NCBI GenBank assembly: GCA_963718405.1
Contig: CAVQYZ010000005.1
Coordinates: 124,001 to 188,000, forward strand
Source: Bog-756 sp963718405
GTDB lineage: Bacteria; Actinomycetota; Acidimicrobiia; Acidimicrobiales; RAAP-2
Length of the DNA: 64,000 nucleotides
Reading direction: 5' to 3'
Shown here: one piece after another, positions 33,036 to 41,471 of the stretch
Position numbering within the stretch: position 1 is the stretch's first letter
Layout: each line of letters begins with the position of its first letter
Program-made: the position numbers and the translations under genes
The notes under the pieces: model-generated
The model's input: the letters and a program-made list of their open reading frames with translations, nothing else
Told to the model about the DNA's origin: nothing
Databases searched by the model: none

Positions 33036-33476
33036 ATTTCACACATACGCCGTTTCGACCACGTTGGCATCACCGTCGTCGACCTCGATACCGCCGCGCA
33101 GTTCTTTATCGCGTTGGGGCTGGAGGTCGAGGGAAGGACGTTCGTGGAGGGGGAGTTCATCGACACCGTGATCGGCATCCCGGGCTCCAGAACTGAAATC
33201 CTGATGCTTCGCCCTCCGAACGGCGGCACGGGCGTCGAGCTCTCAAGTTTTGTCCAACCCAGTTCCGAGCCGAGTTCACACGCCGCCATGGCGAACGAGG
33301 TTGGCTTGCGAAGCATCGCCTTCGAAGTTCACGACCTCGATGCCGCCGTCACCCACGCTGCGTCCGCGGGCTACGCGCTGGTGGGCGGAATCGGCGAGTA
33401 CGAAGACGCTTGGCGGATGGCCTACGTCCGGGGTCCCGAAGGGATCATCGTCGCACTGGCCCAGCCAATATGCTGA
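33036..33476 (+). CDS. VOC-superfamily (glyoxalase/bleomycin-resistance fold) protein
   Basis: Metal-dependent VOC protein of about 146 aa. The first module begins IRRFDHVGITVVDLDTAAQF and continues to TEILMLRPPNGGTGVELSSF; the second has EVGLRSIAFEVHDLDAAVTH and GPEGIIVALAQPI. His in FDHVG and Glu in GVELSS are the usual metal ligands. Between the in-frame stop at about 32919 and the homologous start there is no ATG, GTG or TTG. An ATT at 33036 with AGAAGGA about 7 nt upstream is the best candidate; the first canonical in-frame start (TTG 33114) would delete the first strand and helix. Confidence 0.7.
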   Translation: MSHIRRFDHVGITVVDLDTAAQFFIALGLEVEGRTFVEGEFIDTVIGIPGSRTEILMLRPPNGGTGVELSSFVQPSSEPSSHAAMANEVGLRSIAFEVHDLDAAVTHAASAGYALVGGIGEYEDAWRMAYVRGPEGIIVALAQPIC

Positions 33477-33732
33477 CGCAACCCACTGTTCGCATACCAA
33501 GTACATCCCAAATGTGCGGCGAAGCCGCTGCCGGTCGCCTGACTCGACTTGATCAATAGCAGCCACATCCTTGTGGCGCTTCGGGTCAGCAGGGCAACGG
33601 CCCCTCTCCCAGTGGCTGGGGCCACATGGCCCTTCGAAACACGTCCAAGGGCGAAGGGCTCATCAGTTTCTCCGACAGGCGCGGGATTGATTCGGTGGTA
33701 AGGCACTCCCACTTCGGGGGTCAGAGACAGGC

Positions 33733-34041
33733 TCAGCGCGACTCTTTCTTTACCTCGACCTCAGCGCGGACGAATACTTCAAGTAGGCGTTCGGCTCGAC
33801 AGTTGATCGGAGCCCACACAAACCTTTCAGAGTTGGTCAAGTAACCGAGCAGCACATGTTGGTCCACGGATCGCTCCAATATCTGGCCATGGAGGTCGAG
33901 GGCCCGTCCGTCTATTGCTGATCGACGTTCCAGTTGGACCCATTCAAACTCGCTCCACAAATACTGCACTGTTTCGAGCAGGTCACCACCGGTCACAAAA
34001 AAGTTCACACAGTCCGATGAAGCAACAGCACGATCGTCGAT
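33733..34041 (-). CDS. Possible small hypothetical protein (about 102 aa)
   Basis: Not recognised. The frame reads as natural protein (LLETVQYLWSEFEWVQLERR, VLLGYLTNSERFVWAPI, ending in a charged VFVRAEVEVKKESR). The first ordinary start codon is GTG 34008, without a ribosome site; protein-like sequence extends further, to an ATC at 34041 preceded by GGAAGGTGA (34057-34049) at 7-nt spacing. Either the gene uses a near-cognate start, or the start codon has been lost by mutation or sequencing error. Alone on its strand. Confidence 0.4.
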   Translation of the reverse strand: MDDRAVASSDCVNFFVTGGDLLETVQYLWSEFEWVQLERRSAIDGRALDLHGQILERSVDQHVLLGYLTNSERFVWAPINCRAERLLEVFVRAEVEVKKESR

Positions 34042-34200
34042 CCGGAATTCACCTTCCGTTACCTTCGTCGACCGCGCCTTCGATCCACCCTACGGAGTCG
34101 AGTACGTGCTGCACTTCGCTGCGCTCCGTCTCCCGATTTGCCACATGCGAACGCTACCGGAATTACCATGGTTTTCCGTTGACCCGGCGCTCCCTGCGCC

Positions 34201-34416
34201 CTACTGGGCGGGATAGCCGAAGAGCTTCTCCAACGAGGATCTCAGACCTGCTGCATGGTCCTGTTCCGAGACTGCGTCAGGGACGTTGTCGGCTGTGACT
34301 TCGACGGGAGTGCCACCATCTGTGTCGGTGACCTCCACGTCATGATCATCGCTCCGTCGTGGTCGGGACTGCCGGAGAAACGATTCACCAATCCCTTTGG
34401 TCAGGATTTGGGGCAC
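34201..34416 (-). CDS. Possible small hypothetical protein (71 aa)
   Basis: Short frame 17 nt downstream of the ICMT-like gene on the same strand, starting at GTG 34414-34416. The sequence (MPQILTKGIGESFLRQ, VEVTDTDGGTPVEVTADNV, SSLEKLFGYPAQ) is acidic and helix-compatible, with no family match I can name. The ribosome site is weak. It may be an independent small gene or noncoding. Confidence 0.3.
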   Translation of the reverse strand: MPQILTKGIGESFLRQSRPRRSDDHDVEVTDTDGGTPVEVTADNVPDAVSEQDHAAGLRSSLEKLFGYPAQ

Positions 34417-34433
34417 CTCGACCCGCTCATGGC

Positions 34434-34988
34434 TTAGAACATGAAAGGAATCAGCATCTTGGTCGAGCGTTTGTATGCCGGATAGTCGTTCGGAAACAGG
34501 CGCTCCATGATGTGTTCCTCGACGGTTGCGCTGTAGACGAAGTACGCGCCCATCAACACGACAGCAACGATCCAATACCAGCTCACGGCTACTGCCGTCC
34601 CTATGGCGGCGAGGATCAATCCCGAGTAGATGGGGTTGCGGATGTACCGATAGGGCCCGGTGGTGACCAACTCCGCGTCCACCTTCTCCGACATCGGGGT
34701 GCCCCAGTTCCGTCCCAGATAGACCCGTGCCCACAGAGCCAGTCCCAACCCGGTCAGGAACAGGCCCAAGCCGATGCCCTGAAGAACGGGGTTGTTCACG
34801 ATGGCACGGTGACCTTTGAAGACTCCCGAACGACTCACCAAGATCACGATGACGAAAAGGGCAACCCTCAAGCCGACGAACTGTCGCACTCGTGACTGAG
34901 CTGCCCGCTTCGCCGTCAGGGCGGCCGCCAGCCATACCAACCAGAAGAGGATCCAAAGGCCGTAGATGACGTAGTCGATGACGTACAT
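34434..34988 (-). CDS. Isoprenylcysteine carboxyl methyltransferase (ICMT)/PEMT-like membrane protein
   Basis: 184-residue membrane methyltransferase family protein with four to five helices. The diagnostic SAM-binding segment is TTGPYRYIRNPIYSGLIL, followed by EEHIMERLFPNDYPAYK, where Glu/His and the YxxY residues match the family. Bacterial members methylate lipids, quinones or small isoprenoids; the target here is unknown. ATG 34988 has no clear Shine-Dalgarno. A 12-bp palindrome (ACGGTATACCGT, 35146-35157) in the upstream region contains a TANNNT box in both directions and may be its promoter. Confidence 0.82.
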   Translation of the reverse strand: MYVIDYVIYGLWILFWLVWLAAALTAKRAAQSRVRQFVGLRVALFVIVILVSRSGVFKGHRAIVNNPVLQGIGLGLFLTGLGLALWARVYLGRNWGTPMSEKVDAELVTTGPYRYIRNPIYSGLILAAIGTAVAVSWYWIVAVVLMGAYFVYSATVEEHIMERLFPNDYPAYKRSTKMLIPFMF

Positions 34989-35265
34989 GGACCCGTGGCC
35001 ATGGTACCGGAGTCAATGTCGATGTGAGGTGACCGGGCCTTCGAGAATCCATCGCACTAGTGTCCCTGAGTGCTCCTGTGGGGAGGGTTGTCCACCCACC
35101 GCCCGTCACAACGGTGAGAGCCGGCACCCGTTCGCCACGTGCCACACGGTATACCGTTCGCCTTCAGAGCGGTCCGCCGGCAATCCCAAGGTCGTTCCTG
35201 CAGCACCGCCGACGCGTGGGCTCACAGCCGGTGACGGGCCCACAGCTAGGCCACACCAATGTGCC

Positions 35266-35271
35266 TAAGCT
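35266..35271 (+). promoter_or_regulatory. -10 box of a probable leaderless promoter
   Basis: TAAGCT ends 6 nt before ATG 35278 of the broken membrane-protein gene. Confidence 0.4.
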
Positions 35272-35277
35272 TCAGTC

Positions 35278-35765
35278 ATGTACTCAATGCGGTGGGAACG
35301 ATTGGCGGTCCTCGGCGGATTCGTCTTGGTGGCGGCCGGATGGATCGGCAAGACTTCGGTCTTCGAATGGGGCGTCCACGACGGGAACTCCCAATACCAC
35401 TCCGACCTCGTGCTCGGCATCGGGAGCATCCTGGGCTACGCCGCCATCGCTTGCGCATCGTGGGCTTGGTTCAAGTGGATCGAAACCTCTCATGTATCGC
35501 TCGCTGGCATGGCCAACACGCTAAGACTCTTCGCCCTCGGAAACCTGCTCTTGGCGGTAGGCCTCTCGGTAGTCACCTATTTTTGGACGCACCTGGCGAT
35601 CTCGTCGTCCTACAACGGTCGGACTACGCAGTGGTAGCAGCCTCATACACGTTGGAGTGCTTCGGGTTCCTGCTGGCGGCTGCCGCCTTCTGGGGCACAT
35701 CGTCAGAGGTTCGGTCTCCCCTTGCCGACCCGTCATTGCCTGAAGAAGACCTCGTTGCGGCCTAA
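35278..35765 (+). pseudogene. Four-helix membrane protein split by a one-base frameshift
   Basis: From ATG 35278 the frame encodes three helices (LAVLGGFVLVAAGWIG, LGIGSILGYAAIACASWAWF, LFALGNLLLAVGLSVVTYF) and stops at 35637. A second frame continues without a gap as YAVVAASYTLECFGFLLAAA and ends in an acidic tail at 35765. Adding one base near 35615 would restore a single protein of about 162 aa with four helices. Family not recognised. The lesion may be a real mutation or a sequence error; three neighbouring genes show the same kind of break. Confidence 0.6.
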
Positions 35766-35946
35766 GTCTCCGACGTAGCCTCCGTGCGATTGCTGTATCC
35801 ATGATCCCCGCATGGCATGCCGACCACGCATGCAGACACCATCAATGCGGACCTGTTGGCATTCATTGGGTCCCGACCAAGGCACGCACCTCAAGGGCAA
35901 CCCCCAGGAGGGACAAAAGCGATCACCCGTCGAAGTGACCCCGGTC

Positions 35947-36332
35947 TCAACCTGTTGGGTTTGGCTCTATTCCGACAGTGAGCTTGATAGCCGTTGCTTT
36001 GACCGTCGTCGCTCCGGTAACCGACAGGCCGAAGGTGTAGGTAGTCGTCGTCGTGCCCTTATTTTCCGGAACGGTCACCATCTCCTCGCGGTTCCACCGG
36101 TGCAGCCCTTCTTGACCGGAAGGCCTTTGATCGTCGGCGTCACCGAGAAGGTGCAGGTCTTGGCATTGCTGACTTTGGCGGAGAGGGCCACGGCCCCACC
36201 AACCCACGTGGGCGACGTCGGTTTGGCTACGAATGAGGCGACGGCGGTCTTCGTCGACGCCCCGGCCTCGGAGTTCGGCGCGAATGCCGTGAGCCAGGTC
36301 ACCAAGAGCACAAGTGCGGCACCTATGGACAT
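35947..36332 (-). pseudogene. Secreted Ser/Thr-rich protein split by a one-base frameshift
   Basis: From ATG 36332 the frame starts with a signal-like helix (SIGAALVLLVTWLTAFAPN) and an Ig-like stretch (KPTSPTWVGGAVALSAKVSN, TCTFSVTPTIKGLPVKKGC), then stops near 36073. The following strands (EEMVTVPENKGTTTTTYTFG, VKATAIKLTVG) continue in another frame to the TGA at 35947. One added base near 36090-36100 would give a single exported protein of about 128 aa with a paired Cys. No specific family identified. Confidence 0.5.
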
Positions 36333-36414
36333 GGCGCCACTGACTATTCGAATCCATTCCCACCACGGTGAACGAGATTCTGAGGATCAACCGCCTCCGC
36401 TCCAAAATCACCAC

Positions 36415-36615
36415 CTACGCCAGATGGCAACGTAGCAGTCGCTGTGGACGACTGGCTGGGAACCGGAGACGGTGGGAGGCGCTTCACGGATAGTCGCACC
36501 GGGGTGAGCGGAAGGTGACAGCACGCCTGGAACGAGTCACTTCAAGCGTACGAACTCTGGATTGATGGCTGGTCGAACCTGTGCCATCATCCGAACTTTC
36601 AGTTTGGCATCTCCG
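36415..36615. other. Intergenic stretch without a supported gene
   Basis: Lies between the start of the secreted-protein pseudogene region and the acyltransferase 3' end. I see no convincing frame, hairpin or repeat. Confidence 0.4.
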
Positions 36616-37855
36616 TTACGCCGACTCCGGCTTGACTCCCTCTGCCGGCTCCATGACGAGAGTCGGGCTGTCATCGGGTATGTGGTTCGCATTGCCAGTG
36701 ACGATGGCGTCTCGCATCCCGCCTCTCACGAGGAATGGACGCTCTACGAAGTTGAAGAAGATTCGTCCAGCAACAGCGCACGCTGCCACCCCAGCCGTCA
36801 TTCCGAGAGCCAACGTCCCGAACGGGCTCAGATGGAGCTTGTGGACCCAGGGGGCCAACAACAGCAGGATCGGTTGGTGCAGGAGGTAGAAGCTGAAGGA
36901 AATCACACCGAGCTTTTGAACGCTTCGGCCGACAATGTTACCTGTGAAGACTTTATTGGGGACGAACGAACACGCCAGGACCAGACCCGAGGCGAAGAAC
37001 CCGTAACCGAAGTCTCGGCCAAGGGACGAGTTCAGAGACTCACCCGCCGCGGCGATGGGTGCTCCAATCAATAGAGCCAGAATGGCCCACTTCAAATCAC
37101 TTCGTCGCGGCGAAGCCACCAGCTTGGCCACACCCACGCCCAGGGCAAACTCGAACCACCGAGCCGGAAGCTCCTTACTCAGGTCCGGGCCAACAGTGTG
37201 ACTGAGTGCCACGTGCGACCAGTCATTTGCGAACACGTACCAGACAACGGCAATCAGCATGGTTGTGGCTATGGATTTGATGAAGCCCCACTTCCTGATC
37301 ATCACAAGGAGGAGAGGAAACACGAGGTAGAGCTGTACCTCCAAGGCGATCGACCAGAACGGTCCATTGATTGCGGCGATCGTTGCGGCGAACCAGGACT
37401 GAAATTAAGAAGACGTGGGTAACCAGGTCCCACCCATTGACCGGGCGTCCGACCACAAGCTTGTCCACGTACGGAATGAGCTCCAGCAAAAAGAACAACA
37501 GGAGTGCTGCGTAGTAGGCCGGAAGAATTCGCCAAGCCCGACGCTTGTAAAAGGCTACCGTCTTCAGACCCCGAGGCGGCGCAGATGCGTCCTGATTCTT
37601 GAAGAGCGGATGAGCGAGGCAGAATCCCGAAATGACGATGAACAGGTCCACTCCCCAGGATCCGATGCTTGCCAATCGAAAGATCGGCGCCAAAAGGGTG
37701 TGACCGTGCGCCAGCTGCAGTGGAGAGTTGTCCCAATAGGCGTAGACGTGAACCGACACGACAGAAAGGACCGCAAGCGCCCTCAGCACGTCTATGTAAT
37801 CGAGCCGACCCTTGATCCTTTCCACATCTGCCAGGGCTTTCGCCTCCGCCACCAT
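36616..37855 (-). pseudogene. Acyltransferase 3 (OafA/YrhL-type) membrane protein with one frameshift
   Basis: Polytopic membrane O-acyltransferase that would modify surface polysaccharide. The N-terminal part (YIDVLRALAVLSVVSVHVYA, GVDLFIVISGFCLAHPLF, catalytic-type His in SVVSVHV) runs to LVTHVFLI. The next segment, FQSWFAATIAAINGPFWSIA then LEVQLYLVFPLLL and five or so more helices, is in another frame. Removing one A near 37405 joins them into about 412 aa, a normal length. AGAGGAAC precedes ATG 37855. As sequenced, the product would be truncated after four helices. Confidence 0.8.
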
Positions 37856-38391
37856 CTGTTCCTCTCAGTCTTGCCTCGACTGGGCCGTGCTACGTGCCCA
37901 CTCCCTTCGTCGGCTCGCGACATTCCGAGCTTTAGATTTCTCACCGTGAGATCAGCGTTAGCCGTGAGATCCTGGACCGAGCGGAGATCCCGCTGCTGGC
38001 CCGATTGGCCACCCGGATCGAGGAGTCGGAAGACACCGTGTTGGACGTGGCCGCCCACGAGGGGTCGACACCCGGCACCTTGCCGCGTCTCCCACGACGC
38101 CGTTTAGGCCGCCCGAGCGGCCAGCAGTGGCCAGGACCTCGGTGAGAGCAAGACCAAGGGGCCCGTCACCCACCTTGTGTAACCGTCCTGAGCGTCGGCC
38201 ACCGTGCGCCCAGCACCACCACGTTGGGGAGCAGACTCGAGCCGGGACGCTTCTCGCAAGGCCTCCCGCTTGCCGGTCCGGACGGTCACCGCTCCCTCCA
38301 CGTTCCACTGATCGGACCACGAGCGGAACAGATGATGGCGCTGCAGACCCAACCGAATAACTGGCGGGACCGCACTACTGCAATGCCCGAC
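37856..38391. other. 536-nt interval: direct repeat and possible gene remnant
   Basis: A 10-bp direct repeat, CCGTGAGATC, occurs at 37944-37953 and 37962-37971. On the plus strand from about 37948 a frame without a start reads like protein (EILDRAEIPLLARLATRIEE, then DTVLDVAAHEG) and closes near 38146. I do not recognise it; it may be a decayed gene. The right half shows no convincing frame. Confidence 0.35.
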
Positions 38392-38700
38392 TTAACGCAG
38401 TTGGTCATCTACCCGTGTCAGAACACCTAGGACGGCGCCGATTGTTCGATCTCGTCTAAGGGCGTCCGGTAGCGAGATCCGATCGTGGACGTGATAGCGG
38501 ATACGGCGGCCGATCCTCTCCTTGGTGATATAGCCGCCTCTCTCAAGGTCACGGATGATTCCGTAGACATGGCGTTCCGTGATGCCGAGGCGAAGCGCCA
38601 TTTCGCGCAAACGGAGCCCCGGGTCGTCGACGATGCAAAGGAGCACACGGCCGTGACTCGTCAGGAACTGCCAGTTCGCCACCGAGCTTTCTTGGCTCAT
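38392..38700 (-). CDS. Winged-helix transcriptional regulator (MarR/ArsR-like)
   Basis: 102-residue DNA-binding protein. WQFLTSHGRVLLCIVDDPGL, then LREMALRLGITERHVYGIIR, and the wing YITKERIGRRIRYHVHD form a complete winged helix. The remaining helix (TIGAVLGVLTRVDDQ) is short, so there is no ligand domain. Proteins of this kind are common in actinobacteria and their targets are generally unknown. ATG 38700 is preferred; a start 39 nt upstream is possible. The histidine-kinase gene upstream on the same strand ends 152 nt before it. Confidence 0.8.
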   Translation of the reverse strand: MSQESSVANWQFLTSHGRVLLCIVDDPGLRLREMALRLGITERHVYGIIRDLERGGYITKERIGRRIRYHVHDRISLPDALRRDRTIGAVLGVLTRVDDQLR

Positions 38701-38852
38701 CGGCCCCATGCTTTGGGGAGTGGCTGAGCCCCCTGTCATGCTCGGATTAGCTCGTCACGACTCAGCGCCGGCACCGCAAGTTCCGTCGACAAATGCGACA
38801 TTCGAGAGCGGAGATGGGTCAAGGAGGAAGCCAGAGGGATCATTTGGCCCGG

Positions 38853-40924
38853 CTACAGAACTTCCGCAAGCTTGGCGAGAAGAGTCCCTTTGTCGACAGG
38901 CTTGGTCACATAGGCGTCCATCCCCGCGGCGACACAATGGTCGTGGTCCTCTTGACGCGCACCAGCGGTCATTGCGACGATCGGAGTGTGGTGAGAGGAG
39001 CCTTCATTGATTCGGATGGCCTCAGCCGCCTCGTAACCGTCGAGTTTGGGCATCTGGCAGTCCATCACGATGGCGTCATAGCCTCGGCTGGCGGAAGCGG
39101 ACACCGCGGCGGCTCCGTCGGCCACCGTGTCTACCTCGTATCCGGCGCTAGTGAGCATAGCGACGGCGACTTTCTGGTTCACCGGATTGTCTTCGACTAG
39201 CAGTACCCGACCGGCCCGAAGCGGGACAATGGGTGCCGGACCGTTGGGCAGGTCGCCGGTTCGGGTAGTAAGTCCGAGGGAGGTTTTTATGGCTTCGAGG
39301 AGATGGCGCTGCCGAACTGGCTTCGAGAGAACGACTGCTGTTGCGCAATATTCCGCCAGGCTGCCGAGTTCGGGGTTCTGCCCAACACGGGTCAGGACGA
39401 TAAGGCGTGGGTCGAAGGCGGGGTCCATAACAATGGCTTTGACCAATTCTTGTCCTCGACACCGGGCAAAGGCCATTCGACCAAGGCAATGGCAAACGGT
39501 CGACTCTGGTGGGCTGCGGTCCGGAGCGCGGTCAGGGCCGACTCGGCGCCATCGGTGGCCGTAACAGTCATGCCCCAGTCGGTCATATAGTCAGATAGAA
39601 GGGCGCGCTGGGTGACACTGGCGTCCGCGACTAGGGCTGTTACGCCTGCGAGATCAGGGTCTGCCGAGTTGAGTCCGTCCGCTTGCTGGGTAGGAGTTGT
39701 GCGGACGAGCACTGTGAACCAGAACGTGCTTCCAACTCCTAGTTGGCTGCGGGCACCCAGGGTGCCACCCATCAGCTCCACAAGGCGTGCGCTGATGGAC
39801 AGTCCGAGGCCCGTGCCGCCGTAGTTTCGCGATGTGGACGTGTCGGCTTGCAAGAAGGGCTGAAATATGGTCTTGACCTTGTCGGGTGCTATGCCCACGC
39901 CGGTGTCCGATACATCGAAGCGGGCGATGGTCTTCCTATCTCCGATCTCCGCCAATGCATTGGCATCGGCCGCTGTGGCCCGAATCACAATTTCTCCAGT
40001 TTGTGTGAACTTCATGGCGTTGCCGACGAGGTTGGCGAGCACTTGGCCTAACCGACCCGGGTCTCCGCTAACCACGGCTGGGACCGAGCGGTCGACGATG
40101 GCAATCAGGTCGAGACCCTTCGTTTGAGCAGTACCGGCCATCAAATCGAGAAGATCATCGACAACAATGCGCACGTCGTACTCAGTGTCCTCGATGTCAA
40201 GTTTGCCGGCCTCGATTTTGGAGAAGTCCAGAATTTCACCAATGATCGTGAGCAGCGCCTTTCCCGAATTGCGAGCGGTCTCGGCGAACTCCCGTTGACT
40301 GATGTCGAGGTCTGTTTCGAGGAGAAGCTCGTTCATGCCGATGACACCGTTCAACGGCGTGCGTAATTCGTGGCTCATGTTGGCCAGAAAATCCGACTTG
40401 AGCTGTGATGCGTGGATGGCTTCGTCTCGCGCCCTCGCATTGACCAGGTAGGCCGAGGCGATGTCGGCAAGGGTCTGTGCTGCGGCTAAATCGTCGTCAC
40501 TTAGCGGCCCCGGCGTGTCGCGATACAAATCCAGGGCCCCAAGTCGCCGATCTCCTTGTCGCAACGGAAAGGTGAACACTGCCGCCAGTCCGGCCTCGAC
40601 GGCCCGTGGACCGAATTTCTTGAATCGGTCATCGGAGCGGAGGTCAGCCACTGCTACCGCTTCGCCCGCACGGTAGGCCGCGAGACATGGACCCTCGCCC
40701 AATTCACTTTGTAGCTGTTCGAAACGGAGTGCCGAGGCGTCGGACGCCGCAACATACTCGGGCATGGTGGTCTCGGTGATGAGTGTGACCCCCGACGCAG
40801 TTATTGGCAAGATATCCACGATCCGAAGAACTAGGTGGTCCAAGATTCCCTGGATCGGGAAGTCAGTTGCCATGGTGCGGGCGAACTCCCCGAGCACCGT
40901 ATAGAGCTGCCGTTCCGTGGCCAT
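38853..40924 (-). pseudogene. Hybrid sensor histidine kinase (GAF-HisKA-HATPase-REC-REC) with one frameshift
   Basis: From ATG 40924: a GAF domain (about 20-165), HisKA with phospho-His at about 185 (MSHELRTPLNGVIGMNELL), HATPase motifs NLVGNAMKF, DTGVGIAPDK and GGTGLGLSIS, then a first receiver (ALVADASVTQRALL). The frame breaks near 39450 at PLPGVEDK; the other frame continues GQELVKAIVMDPAFDPRLI, then a second receiver (RVLLVEDNPVNQKVAVAML, phospho-Asp in VMDCQMPKLDG, Lys in VTKPVDKG) to 38853. One added base restores about 690 residues. In the first receiver the phospho-acceptor position appears as Glu (LVEWPLPG). AAGGAGA precedes the start. Confidence 0.85.
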
Positions 40925-41159
40925 GATTCTCCTTGCCAGGCACCACCAAGCTTGGCCGAGTCTGCTCGTTTACAACAGAAGTGGAGCGACCACTACCCAT
41001 CTTGCTGCCAGCGGACACCGATGTATAGGGGGGCCGGCCCTACTCATCAGAACTTCCCGGTACCCTCAGGCGTCAACCGTGATGGGAGGTACCGAGCAGG
41101 GGGATTACCACAGCCGTTTCAAGGCCTTCGTTGGAACGGCTTCCACCGCTCCACCGGGC
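40925..41159. other. Intergenic stretch upstream of the histidine kinase
   Basis: No supported gene. Together with the following remnant it makes a 547-nt gap between the kinase and the acyl-CoA dehydrogenase, marking the right edge of the less GC-rich region. Confidence 0.4.
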
Positions 41160-41368
41160 CGGATCGGGTGGTGCTGTGTCAGCGTTCGGCCCAACGGCAT
41201 GCAGCTGCGCCGGGTCGCCGTGGTGCAACGAGCGAACGCGGTGAACCGGACGATCAGATGCTCGTGGTCCTGTCCCACCGCGGTGACTTCTCCCCGCTCC
41301 GAGGTGACGATCTGGCCGTGGGCCAGAGGGGCCAGGGTGACGATGCGATCACCAGCGCCATAGTGGGC
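41160..41368 (-). pseudogene. Relaxase/helicase-like gene remnant
   Basis: On the minus strand, from 41368, a frame lacking a start reads HYGAGDRIVTLAPLAHGQ then IVTSERGEVTAVGQDHEHLI. This resembles the SH3-like module of RecD-type helicases and MobF relaxases (GDRVVTLA...TSERGTVTAV...LTVR). In a shifted frame just after it, LHAVGPNADTAP is faintly like the helicase VHxxQGxTVDTAH motif. If correct it is a scrap of a conjugative element. The family assignment is from memory and only about 45 residues are readable. Confidence 0.4.
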
Positions 41369-41471
41369 TCACCCGGGGTGCCCCCAGCTCGGGCTCGGCA
41401 ACCCGACCGTCTGCCACCATGGGCTCCCGGGTCGGGCGATTGTGGGCGCTGGAGGTAACACTCCAGGTCAG

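Noticed and set aside
32986..33171. GTG-started frame just upstream of and overlapping the VOC gene as an alternative N-terminus
   Set aside because: Different frame, Arg/Ser-rich, and joining it would need an indel for which there is no specific evidence.
33590..33625. GC-rich inverted repeat GGCCCC...GGGGCC after the VOC gene as a terminator
   Set aside because: 6-bp stem with a long loop and no T-run; such repeats are expected by chance in this base composition.
34201..35145. 314-codon minus-strand frame overlapping the ICMT-like gene
   Set aside because: Most of it overlaps the ICMT coding region in another frame; only the last 71 codons, outside that gene, were kept as a weak candidate.
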